Assembly (NCBI GenBank): GCA_037074615.1
Contig: CM073518.1
Coordinates: 16,506,501 to 16,570,500 of the forward strand
Length of the DNA: 64,000 nucleotides
Reading direction: 5' to 3'
From: Leucaena leucocephala
Taxonomy: Eukaryota; Streptophyta; Magnoliopsida; Fabales; Fabaceae
Positions within the stretch are counted from its first letter, which is position 1; each line of letters starts with the position of its first letter. The notes beneath the pieces are model-generated. The model made no database searches and was not told where the DNA came from. It saw nothing but the letters and a program-made list of their open reading frames with translations. The position numbers were made by a program, and so were the translations under genes. Of this stretch, positions 61,404-64,000 are shown piece after piece.

Positions 61404-61610
61404 AGGCTCGTTGTCAAAACAAGCCAACGCGACTTGTTTAATGTACCAGTTAACAATGATATTGATGATAGTGGGGTCCATGATCCTATGGTTGACCCAG
61501 AACCTTATCAACAGTTGGTGGTAGACTTAAATGTTTACCATGCAAGCCCTACACAACTTGATGATATTATCATTAACTTATATGCAAGTCCTATGATTGC
61601 TATTTCTTAA
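61404..61610 (+). pseudogene. TNPD-type transposase C-terminal remnant
   Basis: An open reading gives RLVVKTSQRDLFNVPVNND, DPEPYQQLVVDLNV and ends LYASPMIAIS then TAA. The '.VV.K...RDLF.VP' pattern is the C-terminal tail of plant CACTA main transposases (TNP2/TNPD). It stands directly upstream of the TNPA-like gene, as expected. The catalytic region is absent from the element, so this is the edge of an internal deletion. Confidence 0.6.
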
Positions 61611-61634
61611 ATGAAATATATATTTTTGTAGGAT

Positions 61635-63315
61635 ATGTCAGTATTAAAGAGAGGTCGAGGTGGAAAAGGTACTTCTGTTACATCTAATGACAACACAAAT
61701 AGCCGAGGTATATGCTCTACACCTCAATCAAGACCTGTTATTTCACCGCTATCACTGCAACAGCAACTTGAGGAAATGTCTATCAACTCTCTTACTACTC
61801 CCCATACTCAAAATAGTAGTGCAGGTAAGTTTGCTGCAAATTTATAATAATTGATTTACCTCGCATGTAACATTTAATTGTTCTAATTAAATTTTAATGA
61901 CAGGCTCTTCTACTGCAATCAACAAGGGCAGAGGAGTTTATAAGTCTATTAACGTTAATTTGAGGACTGCACAAGGAGCAAAGATTCGAGTCAAATTTTC
62001 AGATTCCATGTCAAGAGCAATCGGTCCAAAAGCAAGAGACTTTTCTAATTATTGTGGTTTAACTCTTAGAACCACAGTCTCTTTCAGGGATGGTGGAGGT
62101 AGCTGGAAGAATATTTTTGAAAAATATGGTCATGATATGATTTTAAAAATAAAGGTATTATTTATGTCAACTTTTTATACTTATTTTAGTTTATTTATAT
62201 CATTATATAAAGTGTTTATGATTATTTGTTTCAGGATAAATTTGAACCTGCTGATGCAATTACTGAAGAAAAGTTTCATATAGTTATATCAATTATTTTA
62301 CAAAATGCATTCAGAAATTGGAAGAACAATCTGCACTCTCCCTACAAGAAATATGAGACTGATGAGGATAGGTTGGCTGATCCTCCTCAAACTATTAGTT
62401 TTCAAGATTGGGAGTGGTTATTAATATATTTTAAGTCTGACATGTTTAAGGTATTTCACTATCCTTCTAAATAAATTATATTTTTTGTTTCAATTATTAA
62501 ACTCTTATACTTACTACATTTTGTTTTAGAACAAAAGTGCAAGAAACACGATAAATTGAGAAAAACAAATGACTAAACATACTTGTGGTCCTCGATCATT
62601 TGCAGAGATTGAATATTCTACAGTAAGTTCAATCTATCACCACTATAATTTAAATTTTCAATCCTTTTTTTATTGTAAAATTTATTCTTTGTATTTTCTT
62701 GTATGTTATTATTTTGTAGAGAGATCCTACTACTGGACAACCTATCCCTCCTCACCAACTATGGGAGATAACGCATACTAAGAAGACATTAGATGGACAA
62801 ATAGTATTGGTTGACACACACTCTGAACAGCTTCATGTACGTATTGTTGTTTAATATTTTATTTTGATTTAGTTTTATTATAGAGTCGTATGCACGAACT
62901 TTCTCAACAACAAGACCAAGATTTAGAGATTTATGCTCGAATGACGTCAGATAAAATATTGGTGACAGTTCTTGGTGAGAGGTCAGGGTATGTAAGAAGG
63001 AAAGGGTATGGAACGAAGCCTTCAAGGAAGAGAAATCGCCCTCAATCTACAGATAGTTCAGTTGTTGAGAGTGTGCGTGCCCAATTACAGGAAGAGCTTG
63101 ATAAAAAATTTCAAGAGGAGAGAGAAAAAATGGAGGCTGAGCGTGCAAAGATGGAAGAAGAGCGTGAAAAGATGCAACAAGAGCGTGTGTAATTCGAGCA
63201 AAGACTAATGGAACAAATGGAGCAAAGGATACAAGCTTAATTCGCTGCTTTGATGCAGAAGGGGCAACAACATGTGCCTACTTCTTCTAGTCATAGTATT
63301 GGTCCTTCTATATAA
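61635..63315 (+). pseudogene. TNPA-like CACTA protein (Transposase_24, Ptta/En/Spm)
   Basis: Six coding exons with GT-AG borders can be read in phase: 61635-61824, 61904-62154, 62235-62450, 62530-62622, 62720-62836 and 62884-63315. Landmarks are KRGRGGKG at the start, NVNLRTAQGAKIRVKFSDSM, IGPKARDFSNYCGLTLRTTV (Transposase_24 core), NAFRNWKNNLHSPYKKYE, RDPTTGQPIPPHQLWEITH and a long charged coiled coil (QLQEELDKKFQEEREKMEAE region). In known CACTA elements this protein binds the subterminal repeats and assists the main transposase. Three in-frame stops break it: TGA at about 62557, TAA at 63190 and TAA at 63238; the original stop is TAA at 63313. Each fits a single C-to-T change (CGA or CAA). 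Apart from these the exons are open, so decay is recent. Confidence 0.85.
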
Positions 63316-63524
63316 AATTTATGTATAAAGTAAATAATTTTATTTTAATTTTAAATATGTTTAAGTAATTGAACTAATTTGATATTTTATACGATGATCA
63401 AAATATTTATTAATGTTATTAGATTCTGGTTTATTTAGTTATTTATAATTTATTATCTGTTATTAAATTATATTTTTTCATATCACAGAAATTATATAAA
63501 AAAATTCAAAAAATAATATTAACT

Positions 63525-63725
63525 TTTGGCGGTGACAGTTCTGTTGCCGCAGAATGCTCTTTAGGCGGCGACATTTCTGTTTTCGCAGAACCCTCTTTAG
63601 ACTTTTAGCAGTGACACTGATTGTAGACTTTTAGCGGCGACAATATGTCACCACTGATTCTGGACTTTCAGCGGTGACAACCGATTGTCCCCGCTAATGC
63701 GAATAGGAGATAGTCTTATAGGCGG
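63525..63725. repeat. Right subterminal GCGGCGAC repeats
   Basis: Six or more units such as TTTAGGCGGCGACATT, TTTTAGCGGCGACAAT and TTTCAGCGGTGACAAC, some with C-to-T decay, lie between the gene and the right terminus. Confidence 0.8.
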
Positions 63726-63755
63726 CGACTTGGCAAAATCAATTTTTTTGTAGTG

Positions 63756-63758
63756 ATA
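63756..63758. repeat. Target duplication ATA (right)
   Basis: This is the right-hand copy of the 3-bp duplication of the 5.06-kb CACTA element. Confidence 0.85.
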
Positions 63759-64000
63759 ATAAGTCCATTATAATGTTTCGATTAATGGATCTAATTTCCT
63801 ATAATTGTTCAACTTTCAACAACTTATTGGTCAAACGTTAGGAAAAAAACAATCCAAAGCAAAATACAAATATATTCTAATGAACCATCCAAAACAAATG
63901 TATGAAACCTAACGGGCACGTAAAGCCAAAGCATGAAAGATAATTTGGAAGTTTTAAAGGAACCGATCAACACCCCAATGTTTTGTTTGAATTCAAAAAT

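Larger units (their letters stand above)
58698..63755 (+). mobile_element. CACTA transposon, 5.06 kb, with TNPA-like gene
   Basis: The left end is CACTACAAAAAGAAAATTGG and the right end is the inverse of CACTACAAAAAAATTGATTT, flanked by ATA duplications. Subterminal arrays of TTTTAGCGGCGACA in both orientations lie at 58720-58830, 59797-59872 and 63525-63725. The interior keeps the last part of the main transposase (TNPD) gene at 61404-61610 and a full set of TNPA-like exons at 61635-63315, but the catalytic part of TNPD is missing. It is therefore a deletion derivative of an autonomous element. A GC-rich exon-like block (59880-60260) lies near the left array. Confidence 0.92.

Overview
The window is nuclear DNA from a flowering plant. 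It is strongly AT-rich, has GT-AG introns and almost no long open frames, and is filled with nested plant transposons: Ty3/gypsy LTR elements, CACTA elements, a LINE tail, foldback elements and MITEs. The one host-type gene is a decayed acid lipase of the plant triacylglycerol-lipase-2 type. A dicot is likely, but I cannot name the species. No intact host gene, tRNA, rRNA or CRISPR array was seen.

Region 1 to 11.2 kb holds a truncated gypsy LTR end and the lipase pseudogene (last visible exons 2115-9425, + strand). The lipase introns contain two foldback elements whose arms are built of tandem repeats (about 2300-2830 and 3960-5115), several palindromic MITEs and a LINE reverse-transcriptase tail. 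A second copy of the lipase 3' end lies just downstream. Region 11.3 to 14.9 kb is a decayed CACTA-like element with a TNPA/Ptta-type remnant on the minus strand.

Region 15.7 to 32.3 kb contains the 3' end of an Athila-like retroelement (minus strand), gypsy LTR fragments, and a 10.8-kb LTR element on the minus strand (20402-31159). That element has 2.7-kb LTRs, a tRNA-Met primer site and a polypurine tract, but a 5.36-kb interior without recognisable gag or pol. It therefore looks like a non-autonomous large retrotransposon derivative. Region 32.3 to 36.4 kb is an old gypsy LTR split by a probable copia LTR.

Region 36.4 to 49.3 kb is a decayed Athila-like element on the plus strand: protease, reverse transcriptase, RNase H and integrase, then an env-position plant transposon protein, polypurine tracts and a 3' LTR. 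Its reverse transcriptase is split by a full-length solo LTR of the 10.8-kb element family, with a perfect 5-bp target duplication (GAATA).

Region 49.4 to 63.8 kb contains CACTA debris and two well-bounded CACTA elements. The first (53274-58080, duplication AAG) carries a broken Ulp1/C48-type cysteine protease gene split by a 3.1-kb gypsy LTR. The second (58698-63755, duplication ATA) keeps the tail of the main transposase gene and a multi-exon TNPA-like gene disabled by stop codons consistent with C-to-T change.

The most unusual feature not explained by standard annotation is a degenerate palindrome, GTCGYGAC with T/A-decayed variants. It recurs tens of times in non-coding parts of at least two unrelated retroelement types.
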